Source of the DNA: DATKXO01 sp035528995
GTDB lineage: Bacteria > Planctomycetota > Phycisphaerae > UBA1845
Assembly: GCA_035528995.1 (NCBI GenBank)
Contig: DATKXO010000192.1
Location: forward strand, 1 to 6,236
Reading direction: 5' to 3'
Length of the DNA stretch: 6,236 nt
Shown piece after piece: positions 1 to 4,666 of the stretch (positions are counted from its first letter, which is position 1; every line of letters starts with the position of its first letter). Made by a program: the position numbers and the translations under genes. The notes under the pieces were generated by a model. That model saw only the letters and a program-made list of their open reading frames with translations. It was not told the origin of the DNA and did no database searches.

Positions 1-117
1 GTTCGATCTGATCGTCGGCCAGTGCCGCGGCGATCTCGACGGCGACTATGACATCGACCAGGCCGACCTGGGCATCCTGCTCGCCGACTGGGGCTGCACC
101 GGCGGGGGTTGCCCCGG
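1..117 (+). repeat. 117-bp perfect direct repeat, copy 1
   Basis: Bases 1-117 match 1104-1220 at every position, with a constant offset of 1103 bp. The match begins at the window edge, so it may be longer. It covers the stretch before and through the first C-terminal dockerin-like repeat of genes 1 and 2. The next 79 bases, to the stop codons, differ at about 20 positions by my hand count. Confidence 0.95.
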
Positions 118-196
118 CGACTGCGATAACGACGGCGACACTGACCAGTCCGACCTGGGCGTGCTGCTGGCGCATTGGGGAATGACCTGCCCGTAG
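1..196 (+). CDS. 3' end of a secreted dockerin-like repeat protein (partial)
   Basis: Only the last 64 codons are in the window; the reading frame starts at base 2 and ends at TAG 194-196. The visible part is two dockerin/EF-hand-like repeats. The first is GDLDGDYDIDQADLGILL followed by ADWG, and the second is GDCDNDGDTDQSDLGVLL followed by AHWG, then MTCP-stop. Asp/Asn at loop positions 1, 3, 5, 9 and 12 matches the Ca-binding loop of type I dockerins (family knowledge). Bases 1-117 are identical to 1104-1220 in the next gene, so the missing upstream part is probably a paralogue of that protein, presumably exported. The second repeat is clearly more diverged than the first. The gene lies 47 bp upstream of the next start with no obvious terminator between them, which suggests co-transcription. 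The rest of the protein and its function cannot be judged from here. Confidence 0.88.
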   Translation, partial: FDLIVGQCRGDLDGDYDIDQADLGILLADWGCTGGGCPGDCDNDGDTDQSDLGVLLAHWGMTCP

Positions 197-230
197 CGGT
201 GGCGGGCCGGGTAGTCCGAGAGGCTCGATA

Positions 231-235
231 AGGAG
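231..235 (+). promoter_or_regulatory. Ribosome binding site of the double-dockerin gene
   Basis: AGGAG lies 8 nt upstream of ATG 244. A second ATG follows immediately at 247. The first has the better spacing and adds one residue to a normal signal peptide; either would give the same mature protein. Confidence 0.75.
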
Positions 236-243
236 AACAAGCT

Positions 244-1299
244 ATGATGCTTAGAGCTTTCCTCATTGCGGCTTTGGCTGGTGTCGGGGCCTTGCTGCTG
301 TTGAGTTCCCCGGCCAAGGCCGACGGACCCACTCGCGATGATTGCGTCGCCGACCTTGACGGTGACGGCGACACCGACCTGAGCGACCTCGGCATCTTGG
401 TGCCCTACTGGGGATGCCCGGATTGGCCGCCGCCGCCCTGTCTCGGCGACCTCGACGGCGACGGCGATACCGACGAAGCCGACCTGGGGATTTTGCTGGC
501 CGACTGGGGGTGTGGGACGGACGACCCTGGTTGCGACGGCGAGCCGTCCGATGCACTGCAATTCGATGTCGTGCCCGTGGACAACTCCGCGGTCCAGCCG
601 GGCGACGACCCCGAGGCGCCCCATTTCGCCGGCGGTGTCACGCACTTCACATTCGACCTTCAGGTCATCGTGACCGACGATAATGACTGGACGGCTGCCC
701 AGGCCGAATTCGCGCTGACGCACCCCGACCCGGTCTTCTTCGACCACCCGGTCGGTTGGGATCTCCCGCCATACACCTGGGCGTTCGACTTGTTTCCCGC
801 TCTGGAATTCGACAGCTTCTACACCGGCCCCGAGGAATTCCCCAACGGTGACGACGTCAACTGGACGCTCTGCGTGGGCTACCCGACCAACGAGCCGCAG
901 TTGAAGTTCGCGACCTGGTTCGACGTCGCTCACTCCGGCGAGGGCATCTTTACCATCGCGCGTTACACGATCGTGGTTCCCGACGGCAGTGCGACGATCC
1001 CGAGCGTTGTGGCTGAGGGGGGCGGTGGGGGAGCCCCTATTCTCGGGACGCTCACTGGCGTCGCCACAAGCTACAACACTTTGGGTGACTGTAACGAGTT
1101 CGCGTTCGATCTGATCGTCGGCCAGTGCCGCGGCGATCTCGACGGCGACTATGACATCGACCAGGCCGACCTGGGCATCCTGCTCGCCGACTGGGGCTGC
1201 ACCGGCGGGGGTTGCCCCGGGGACTGCAACGGCGACGGGGACACGGACCAGGCCGACCTGGGTATCCTGCTGGCCCACTGGGGCCAGGAGTGCCCATAG
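244..1299 (+). CDS. Secreted protein with dockerin-like pairs at both ends and an unrecognised central domain
   Basis: This is a complete 351-residue gene ending in TAG. Residues 1-26 are a signal peptide: short basic start, hydrophobic core, and PAKA before the probable cleavage site. Residues 34-90 hold two dockerin-like loops (D37-L49 and D69-L81), each followed by an LGIL..WG helix and separated by a DWPPPP linker. Residues 100 to about 290 form an acidic, aromatic-rich domain without Cys until C-terminal positions, except one in NWTLCVGY. Landmarks are W-T-A-A-Q-A-E-F, PALEFDSFYT and GIFTIARYTIVV, which look like strands of a beta-sandwich. I have a loose impression of similar domains in other planctomycete exported proteins but cannot name a family. 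Residues 295-351 are a second dockerin-like pair (loops D298-L310 and D327-L339) ending WGQECP. Dockerins normally occur once per protein, so a pair at each end is unusual. The product is probably Ca-binding and extracellular or cell-surface; its partner is unknown. The gene lies 14 bp before the beta-helix gene, consistent with an operon. Confidence 0.92.
   Translation: MMLRAFLIAALAGVGALLLLSSPAKADGPTRDDCVADLDGDGDTDLSDLGILVPYWGCPDWPPPPCLGDLDGDGDTDEADLGILLADWGCGTDDPGCDGEPSDALQFDVVPVDNSAVQPGDDPEAPHFAGGVTHFTFDLQVIVTDDNDWTAAQAEFALTHPDPVFFDHPVGWDLPPYTWAFDLFPALEFDSFYTGPEEFPNGDDVNWTLCVGYPTNEPQLKFATWFDVAHSGEGIFTIARYTIVVPDGSATIPSVVAEGGGGGAPILGTLTGVATSYNTLGDCNEFAFDLIVGQCRGDLDGDYDIDQADLGILLADWGCTGGGCPGDCNGDGDTDQADLGILLAHWGQECP
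1104..1220 (+). repeat. 117-bp perfect direct repeat, copy 2
   Basis: This is the second copy of bases 1-117, located at codons 287-326 of the double-dockerin gene. Identity stops sharply at base 1221 (G here, C at 118), after which the two genes are only about 75% alike to their stops. Confidence 0.95.
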
Positions 1300-1305
1300 A
1301 GGAGG
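1300..1305 (+). promoter_or_regulatory. Strong ribosome binding site that fixes the start of the first beta-helix gene
   Basis: AGGAGG lies 8 nt before ATG 1314 and directly follows the upstream stop codon. The frame is open further upstream to 1212, but that extension overlaps the preceding gene and encodes an Arg/Pro/Gly-rich stretch before the signal peptide. ATG 1314 is therefore the supported start. Confidence 0.85.
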
Positions 1306-1313
1306 AGCGTATC

Positions 1314-2666
1314 ATGTGGACGCGGATTCAGAATTTGGCACTCGTGGTCTTGGGCGTACCGGTCCTCGGGTTCGGGCTCGCAGCCACAACGGCCCACGCC
1401 GGCACGATCTACGTCTGCTGGGACGGCAGCGGGGACTATCTCACCATCCAGGAGGGCATCGACGCCGCCCAGGACGGCGATGACGTGGTCGTCTGCGACG
1501 GGACCTACATCGGCGACGGCAACCGTGACCTCGACTTTCACGGCAAAGCCATCACGGTCCGCTCAGAGAATGGCCCAGACAATTGCATCATCGATTGCCA
1601 GGGAAGCGAAGATGACCAACATCGCGGATTCTATTTCTACACGGGCGAGACGGCCGATGCCACGGTTAAGGGCTTCACAATCACGAACGGCTGGGCCAAC
1701 GGTGGTGGCGGCATCTACTGTCTCGGGAGCAATCCGACGGTAACCAACTGCACGTTTAGCGGGAATTCAGCCAATTATGGCGGCGGGATATTCAATAACT
1801 ACCACAGCAACCCGACCGTGACAAACTGCACGTTCAGCGGGAACTCCGCCACTTTGGACGGCGGCGCGATAGGCAACTACGATCTCAGCAACGCAAGCAT
1901 TGCCAACTGCACATTCAGCGGAAACGCGGCGGTCTGCGGCGGTGGGACGTGCAACTTCGAGGCCAGTCCGACGGTAACCAACTCCGCGTTTAGCGGGAAC
2001 TCAGCCGATTACGGCGGCGGGATGTATAACCAGTTGAGCAACCCGACCGTGACCAACTGCACGTTCAGCGGGAATGAGGCCGACCAGGGCGGCGGGATGC
2101 TCAACTGGTCTGGCGACCCGACGCTGGCCAACTGCATCCTGTGGGATGACAACCCGGACGAGATCGTCGATGACGGTGGGGCGGGAACAACAGTCAGTTA
2201 CAGCAATGTGCAGAGCGGCTGGCCGGGCGAGGGCAACATCGATGCTGATCCGCTCTTCGCAGGTCCGACGGACTACCACCTGTTGCCCGGGTCGCCCTGC
2301 ATCGACGCCGGCTGCAACTGGGACGTGCCGCAGGACTTCGCCGATCTCGACCACGACGGTGACACGACCGAGATCACCCCGCTCGACCTCGACGGCCAGG
2401 GCCGTTTCTTTGACGATCCCGACACGGGCGACACCGGCTGCGGCTGCCCGCCCGTCGTGGACATGGGCGCCTATGAGTTAGGCGAAACCGGGCCGCAGCC
2501 CTGTCCCGGAGACCTCGACTGTGACCGTGTGGTGGAGCACTCCGACCTGGGCATCCTGCTGTCGGCCTGGCAGAACACCGACGATGGTGACCTGAACTGT
2601 GACGGCGTCACCGATCATTCGGACCTCGGCATCCTGCTGTCACACTGGGGCGAGGCCTGCCCGTAG
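1314..2666 (+). CDS. Secreted Pmp-like parallel beta-helix protein with C-terminal dockerin-like pair
   Basis: The product has 450 residues. Residues 1-29 are a signal peptide (AHA before cleavage). Residues 30-119 form a cap, TIYVCWDGSGDYLTIQEGI...GDDVVVCDGTY...GKAITVRS, typical of right-handed parallel beta-helix proteins of the pectate-lyase-like fold. Residues 120 to about 275 are stacked rungs: six PTVTNC-type strands (one variant NASIANC), five FSGN motifs and GGG(I/M/T) or GGAI turns, spaced about 23-27 residues. FxxN plus GGA(I/L) is the signature of chlamydial polymorphic outer membrane proteins, so this is Pmp-like, though no autotransporter barrel is present. Residues about 276-396 are the common end module (SNVQ, NIDADPLF, DYHL, SPCIDAG, TPLDLDGQGRFFDDPD, DMGAYE). 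Residues 397-450 are two dockerin-like repeats ending WGEACP. I see no obvious acidic catalytic cluster of a pectate lyase, so a structural, adhesive or glycan-binding surface role is more likely than enzymatic activity; this is inference. It follows the double-dockerin gene by 14 bp. Confidence 0.94.
   Translation: MWTRIQNLALVVLGVPVLGFGLAATTAHAGTIYVCWDGSGDYLTIQEGIDAAQDGDDVVVCDGTYIGDGNRDLDFHGKAITVRSENGPDNCIIDCQGSEDDQHRGFYFYTGETADATVKGFTITNGWANGGGGIYCLGSNPTVTNCTFSGNSANYGGGIFNNYHSNPTVTNCTFSGNSATLDGGAIGNYDLSNASIANCTFSGNAAVCGGGTCNFEASPTVTNSAFSGNSADYGGGMYNQLSNPTVTNCTFSGNEADQGGGMLNWSGDPTLANCILWDDNPDEIVDDGGAGTTVSYSNVQSGWPGEGNIDADPLFAGPTDYHLLPGSPCIDAGCNWDVPQDFADLDHDGDTTEITPLDLDGQGRFFDDPDTGDTGCGCPPVVDMGAYELGETGPQPCPGDLDCDRVVEHSDLGILLSAWQNTDDGDLNCDGVTDHSDLGILLSHWGEACP
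1671..2141 (+). repeat. Beta-helix rung array of the 450-residue protein, with three-rung block duplication
   Basis: The array encodes GFTIT plus six PTVTNC-like rungs. Rungs 1 and 2 (CCG at 1734 and 1812) match rungs 4 and 5 (CCG at 1968 and 2043) better than each other. Rungs 1 and 4 share GTA for Val and TTT for Phe, whereas rungs 2 and 5 share GTG and TTC. The offsets are 234 and 231 bp, about 77-78 codons, which indicates duplication of a three-rung block. Confidence 0.8.
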
Positions 2667-2668
2667 GA

Positions 2669-2683
2669 GCTGGCGGGGCCAGC
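2669..2683 (+). terminator. GC hairpin just after the beta-helix gene stop, possible weak terminator
   Basis: GCTGGC and GCCAGC form a perfect 6-bp stem with a GGG loop, starting 2 nt after TAG. No T-run follows, so it is not a canonical intrinsic terminator. Further GC-rich self-complementary sequence (GGCCC/GGGCC, CCGG repeats) continues to about 2715. It may act as a 3' stability hairpin instead. Confidence 0.35.
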
Positions 2684-2729
2684 GGGCCCGGGCGGGGTTC
2701 GCCGGCTGCCGGGTACGGGAAACTGGGTA

Positions 2730-2758
2730 TTGAGCCCGCACTGGTCCTACTGTATCAT
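2730..2758 (+). promoter_or_regulatory. Candidate sigma70-type promoter for the second beta-helix gene
   Basis: TTGAGC at 2730-2735 (4 of 6 to TTGACA) and TATCAT at 2753-2758 (5 of 6 to TATAAT) are separated by exactly 17 bp. Transcription would start near 2765 and leave a leader of about 73 nt before ATG 2838. This would give the interrupted gene a unit separate from genes 1-3. Confidence 0.5.
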
Positions 2759-2823
2759 GCAGACTGCATTTCCGCCCCTGCTGATGATGGTCGTCAAGGA
2801 AGGGGCGTTCAGAGTTCGGGGGG

Positions 2824-2829
2824 AGGAGG
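2824..2829 (+). promoter_or_regulatory. Ribosome binding site choosing ATG 2838
   Basis: AGGAGG within GGGAGGAGGAG lies 8 nt before ATG 2838. This mirrors the arrangement at the paralogue start (1300-1314) and supports ATG 2838 over the in-frame ATG at 2730, which lacks a comparable site. Confidence 0.8.
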
Positions 2830-2837
2830 AGTGCCAA

Positions 2838-3212
2838 ATGTTTGCACCGATCCGACTTGTCAGCTCCGTGCTCTTTGCGGCTCCCGTACTCGTGGTCGTC
2901 TTAGCCCCACCAACCGTCAACGCCGACACGATCTACGTTTGCTGGGACGGCAGCGGGGATTACGAGACCATCCAAGAGGGCATCGACGTGGCCCAGGACG
3001 GCGATGAGGTCGTCGTCTGCGATGGGACGTACACCGGCAACGGTAACCGCGGCCTTCACGTCGACGGCAAGGCGATCACCGTCCGCAGCGCCAACGGCCC
3101 GGAATCCTGCATCATCGACTGCGCGACTCTCGATTGCGCGTTCTACTTCCGCTCAGGAGAAGGAGCCGACACCGTCGTGCGCGGCTTCACCATCACCGCC
3201 GGACATACCTGA
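2838..3212 (+). CDS. N-terminal fragment read from the interrupted beta-helix gene (124 residues)
   Basis: This is what standard decoding would yield: the signal peptide, the beta-helix cap and the first GFTIT strand, ending GHT before TGA 3210-3212. It lacks the rung stack, the end module and the dockerin-like pair, so it is unlikely to fold or localise like the full protein. It is listed separately because an automatic annotation may report it as its own gene. Confidence 0.55.
   Translation: MFAPIRLVSSVLFAAPVLVVVLAPPTVNADTIYVCWDGSGDYETIQEGIDVAQDGDEVVVCDGTYTGNGNRGLHVDGKAITVRSANGPESCIIDCATLDCAFYFRSGEGADTVVRGFTITAGHT
3210..3212 (+). other. In-frame TGA codon inside a conserved reading frame
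   Basis: ACC-TGA-GAC interrupts the frame immediately before DEGGAIYC. One substitution explains it (TGG Trp, CGA Arg or GGA Gly to TGA). Every gene end visible in this window uses TAG, so the window holds no independent proof that TGA is a stop in this organism, but it also uses TGG freely for Trp. Confidence 0.9.
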
Positions 3213-4448
3213 GACGAGGGCGGCGCCATCTACTGCTGGTACAGCAGTCCCACCATCCAAAACTGCATTATCACCGCCAGCACGTCCTGCGATGGCGGCG
3301 CGATCTTCTGTGAGTTCGCCGACCCGACCATTGCCAACTGCGTGATCAGCGGAAACTCAGCCGACGACTACGGCGGCGCGATCCACTGCTACGCCAGCAG
3401 CCCCACGATCACCAACTGCACGATCACGAACAACGCGGCCTACGGCGGCGGCGGCGGCGTCTACTGCACCCAGGAGAGCAACCCGACGATCGGCAATTGC
3501 ACGATCACGGGGAACACGGCAGACGACGGGGGCGGCGTCTACTGCCGGGGGAGCAGCCCGACCATCACCAACTGCACGGTCACCGGGAACACGGCGACCT
3601 TCGACGGCGGCGGCATCTTCTGCTGGGAGAGCAGCCCGACCATCACCAACTGCACGATCTGCGATAACGTGGCAGACGCCGGCGGCGGCGCCTGCTGCTA
3701 TGACTGCACGCTGACGATCACCAACTGCACGATCGCTGGGAACACGGCAAGCAAGTTCGGCGGCGGCATCTTCTGCTGGGAGAGCAGCCCGACCATCACC
3801 AACTGCACGATCTCGGGGAACACGGCACACTTCGACGGCGGCGGAGTCTGCTGCGGGCAGGGCAGCCCGACGATCACCAACTGCATCCTGTGGGGCGACA
3901 CGCCACAGGAAATCTACGTCATCTCCAGCCAACCCGTAGTGAGCTACGGCGATGTGCAGGGCGGCTGGGAGGGCACGGGCAACATCGACGAAGACCCGCT
4001 GTTTGTCGATCCAGACGGTCCGGACGACGACCCGAATACGTGGGAAGACAACGACTACCATCTGTCGCCAGCTTCGCCGTGTATCGACGCCGGTTGTAAT
4101 GTGGCCGTCCCGCCGGACACCGCTGATCTGGACTCCGACGACGATACGACTGAGCAGACTCCCCTCGACCTCGACGGCGAGGGTCGCTTTTTCGACGACC
4201 CGGATACGCCGAACTACGGTTGCTGCGGGGAGGGTGTCGTCGTTGACATGGGCGCATACGAATACGGCGGCACCGGGCCGCAACCCTGTCCCGGCGACCT
4301 CGACGGCGACCAAGACGTTGACCACTCCGACCTGGGCATGCTGTTGTCTGACTGGGGCTGCGACTACGGCGATCTCGATTGCAGCGGGCACACGGACCAG
4401 GCCGACCTCGGCATCCTGCTGGCGCACTGGGGTGACGTGTGCCCGTAG
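3213..4448 (+). CDS. Downstream open part of the interrupted beta-helix gene (411 codons, no start of its own)
   Basis: The frame resumes directly after TGA with DEGGAIYCWYSSPTIQNC and stays open through the rungs, the end module and the dockerin-like pair to TAG. The first usable alternative start I see is GTG 3342. It has no convincing ribosome binding site and would start inside a rung without a signal peptide, so independent translation to a functional exported protein is improbable. Confidence 0.5.
   Translation, partial: DEGGAIYCWYSSPTIQNCIITASTSCDGGAIFCEFADPTIANCVISGNSADDYGGAIHCYASSPTITNCTITNNAAYGGGGGVYCTQESNPTIGNCTITGNTADDGGGVYCRGSSPTITNCTVTGNTATFDGGGIFCWESSPTITNCTICDNVADAGGGACCYDCTLTITNCTIAGNTASKFGGGIFCWESSPTITNCTISGNTAHFDGGGVCCGQGSPTITNCILWGDTPQEIYVISSQPVVSYGDVQGGWEGTGNIDEDPLFVDPDGPDDDPNTWEDNDYHLSPASPCIDAGCNVAVPPDTADLDSDDDTTEQTPLDLDGEGRFFDDPDTPNYGCCGEGVVVDMGAYEYGGTGPQPCPGDLDGDQDVDHSDLGMLLSDWGCDYGDLDCSGHTDQADLGILLAHWGDVCP
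3232..3248 (+). other. Perfect 7-bp hairpin 19 nt downstream of the in-frame TGA
   Basis: ACTGCTG and CAGCAGT pair completely around a GTA loop. It is coding sequence for YCWYSS. A weaker relative, CTGCT and AGCAG around GGGAG, occurs at the later rungs encoding CWESS (near 3620 and 3773), so the fold may be a by-product of the rung codons. Its distance and loop make it formally comparable to a bacterial SECIS element. Confidence 0.5.
3605..3660 (+). repeat. 56-bp exact repeat, copy 1 (rung duplication)
   Basis: These bases are identical to 3758-3813. They encode GGGIFCWESSPTITNCTI, and both flanks mismatch immediately. Confidence 0.95.
3758..3813 (+). repeat. 56-bp exact repeat, copy 2 (rung duplication)
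   Basis: This is the second copy of 3605-3660, in the same frame two rungs later. Confidence 0.95.
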
Positions 4449-4608
4449 GTGGCAATTGGATCGACCGCCTGGGGCGTCAAGTTCCGCGGACCGTCGGCCG
4501 ATGTTGGCGTGGCCCAGCAGCGGCCTGTAGCCGGAAGACCGCGGGGGCGAAGGTCTCACGATGGCGAGCGCAAGCCGCCGACGCAGCATGGTCCCCGGCA
4601 ATAAATAG

Positions 4609-4617
4609 TGTTATAAT
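4609..4617 (+). promoter_or_regulatory. Extended -10 promoter (TGTTATAAT) for the LTxxQ-like gene
   Basis: TG-n-TATAAT is a perfect consensus extended -10 within a short AT-rich stretch of otherwise GC-rich DNA. No good -35 stands 16-18 bp upstream (TGGTCC at 4589-4594), which extended -10 promoters tolerate. Transcription would start near 4624, leaving a leader of about 43 nt. Confidence 0.65.
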
Positions 4618-4655
4618 GCGTTTTGTCAGGTAGGTGAGGGGCCCGGGGTGTCAGC

Positions 4656-4659
4656 GGAG
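4656..4659 (+). promoter_or_regulatory. Ribosome binding site of the LTxxQ-like gene
   Basis: GGAG lies 7 nt before ATG 4667. It supports the start that opens a good signal peptide. Confidence 0.65.
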
Positions 4660-4666
4660 ACAAGCC

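Larger units (their letters stand above)
2667..2837 (+). other. 171-bp spacer between the two beta-helix genes
   Basis: The spacer contains a 6-bp hairpin at its start, a candidate sigma70 promoter at 2730-2758, and a purine-rich ribosome binding site at its end. The reading frame of the second beta-helix gene is open back to ATG 2730, but this part encodes no signal-peptide-like or conserved sequence and overlaps the promoter. I treat it as untranslated leader. Confidence 0.6.
3183..3893 (+). repeat. Beta-helix rung array of the interrupted gene
   Basis: Nine PTITNC-like strands are spaced about 22-27 codons apart, with GGAI/GGGV/GGGI turns and T-x-x-N motifs (TITGN, TVTGN, TIAGN, TISGN). 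Most rungs carry two Cys, one in NC and one in (Y/F/H)C. An exact 56-bp repeat, 3605-3660 and 3758-3813 (offset 153 bp, 51 codons), shows recent duplication of a two-rung unit. Confidence 0.85.
2838..4448 (+). pseudogene. Second Pmp-like beta-helix/dockerin protein, interrupted by an in-frame TGA
   Basis: The frame runs 536 codons to TAG 4446 with one internal stop, TGA at codon 125. Residues 1-29 are a signal peptide (VNA before cleavage). Residues 30-115 repeat the paralogue's cap (DTIYVCWDGSGDYETIQEGI, GKAITVRS, CIIDC). Residues 116 to about 352 hold nine PTITNC-type strands with GGAI/GGGV turns, against six in the paralogue, and carry about 23 Cys. The end module follows (DVQGGW, NIDEDPLF, SPCIDAG, TPLDLDGEGRFFDDPD, DMGAYE), then a dockerin-like pair at 484-536 ending WGDVCP. 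In the last repeat, loop position 5 is Ser, so that site may bind Ca weakly. Homology is continuous in the same frame on both sides of the TGA and there is no other lesion. The options are a recent nonsense mutation, a base-call error, or recoding. With ordinary decoding, only a 124-residue exported fragment would be made. Confidence 0.8.
4449..4666 (+). other. 218-bp spacer between the dockerin array and the LTxxQ-like gene
   Basis: I see no gene here. Bases 4449-4590 are GC-rich with only a weak 5-bp inverted repeat (AGACC 4536-4540, GGTCT 4552-4556) and no T-run. Bases 4600-4626 form an AT-rich island with a promoter. The TGTCAG hexamer occurs at 4624-4629 and 4649-4654, probably by chance. 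Confidence 0.6.

Noticed and set aside
46..1278. Long open frame on the minus strand (410 codons)
   Set aside because: It is the antisense of two dockerin-repeat genes. It is open because of GC-rich repeated codons, and has no signal peptide, recognisable domain or ribosome binding site.
1212..1313. Upstream in-frame extension of the first beta-helix gene
   Set aside because: It overlaps the preceding gene and adds an Arg/Pro/Gly-rich leader before a clear signal peptide. AGGAGG points to ATG 1314.
2730..2837. Upstream in-frame extension of the interrupted gene from ATG 2730
   Set aside because: There is no good ribosome binding site. It would bury the signal peptide 36 residues inside the protein, and it overlaps the candidate promoter.
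1671..3893. Regularly spaced repeats resembling a CRISPR array or minisatellite
   Set aside because: The repeats keep codon frame, vary in length and encode beta-helix rungs. There are no unique spacers between identical repeats.
4536..4556. Inverted repeat AGACC...GGTCT as a terminator
   Set aside because: It has only 5 bp with an 11-nt loop and no T-run, so it could easily occur by chance.
3357..4601. Long open frame on the minus strand (414 codons)
   Set aside because: It mirrors the rung array (repetitive VxxDRAVGDxRAALPAxDAAA) and exists only as a shadow of the repeats.
4624..4654. TGTCAG direct repeat at 4624 and 4649 as an operator
   Set aside because: The two hexamers are 25 bp apart with no further matching flanks; the support is insufficient.
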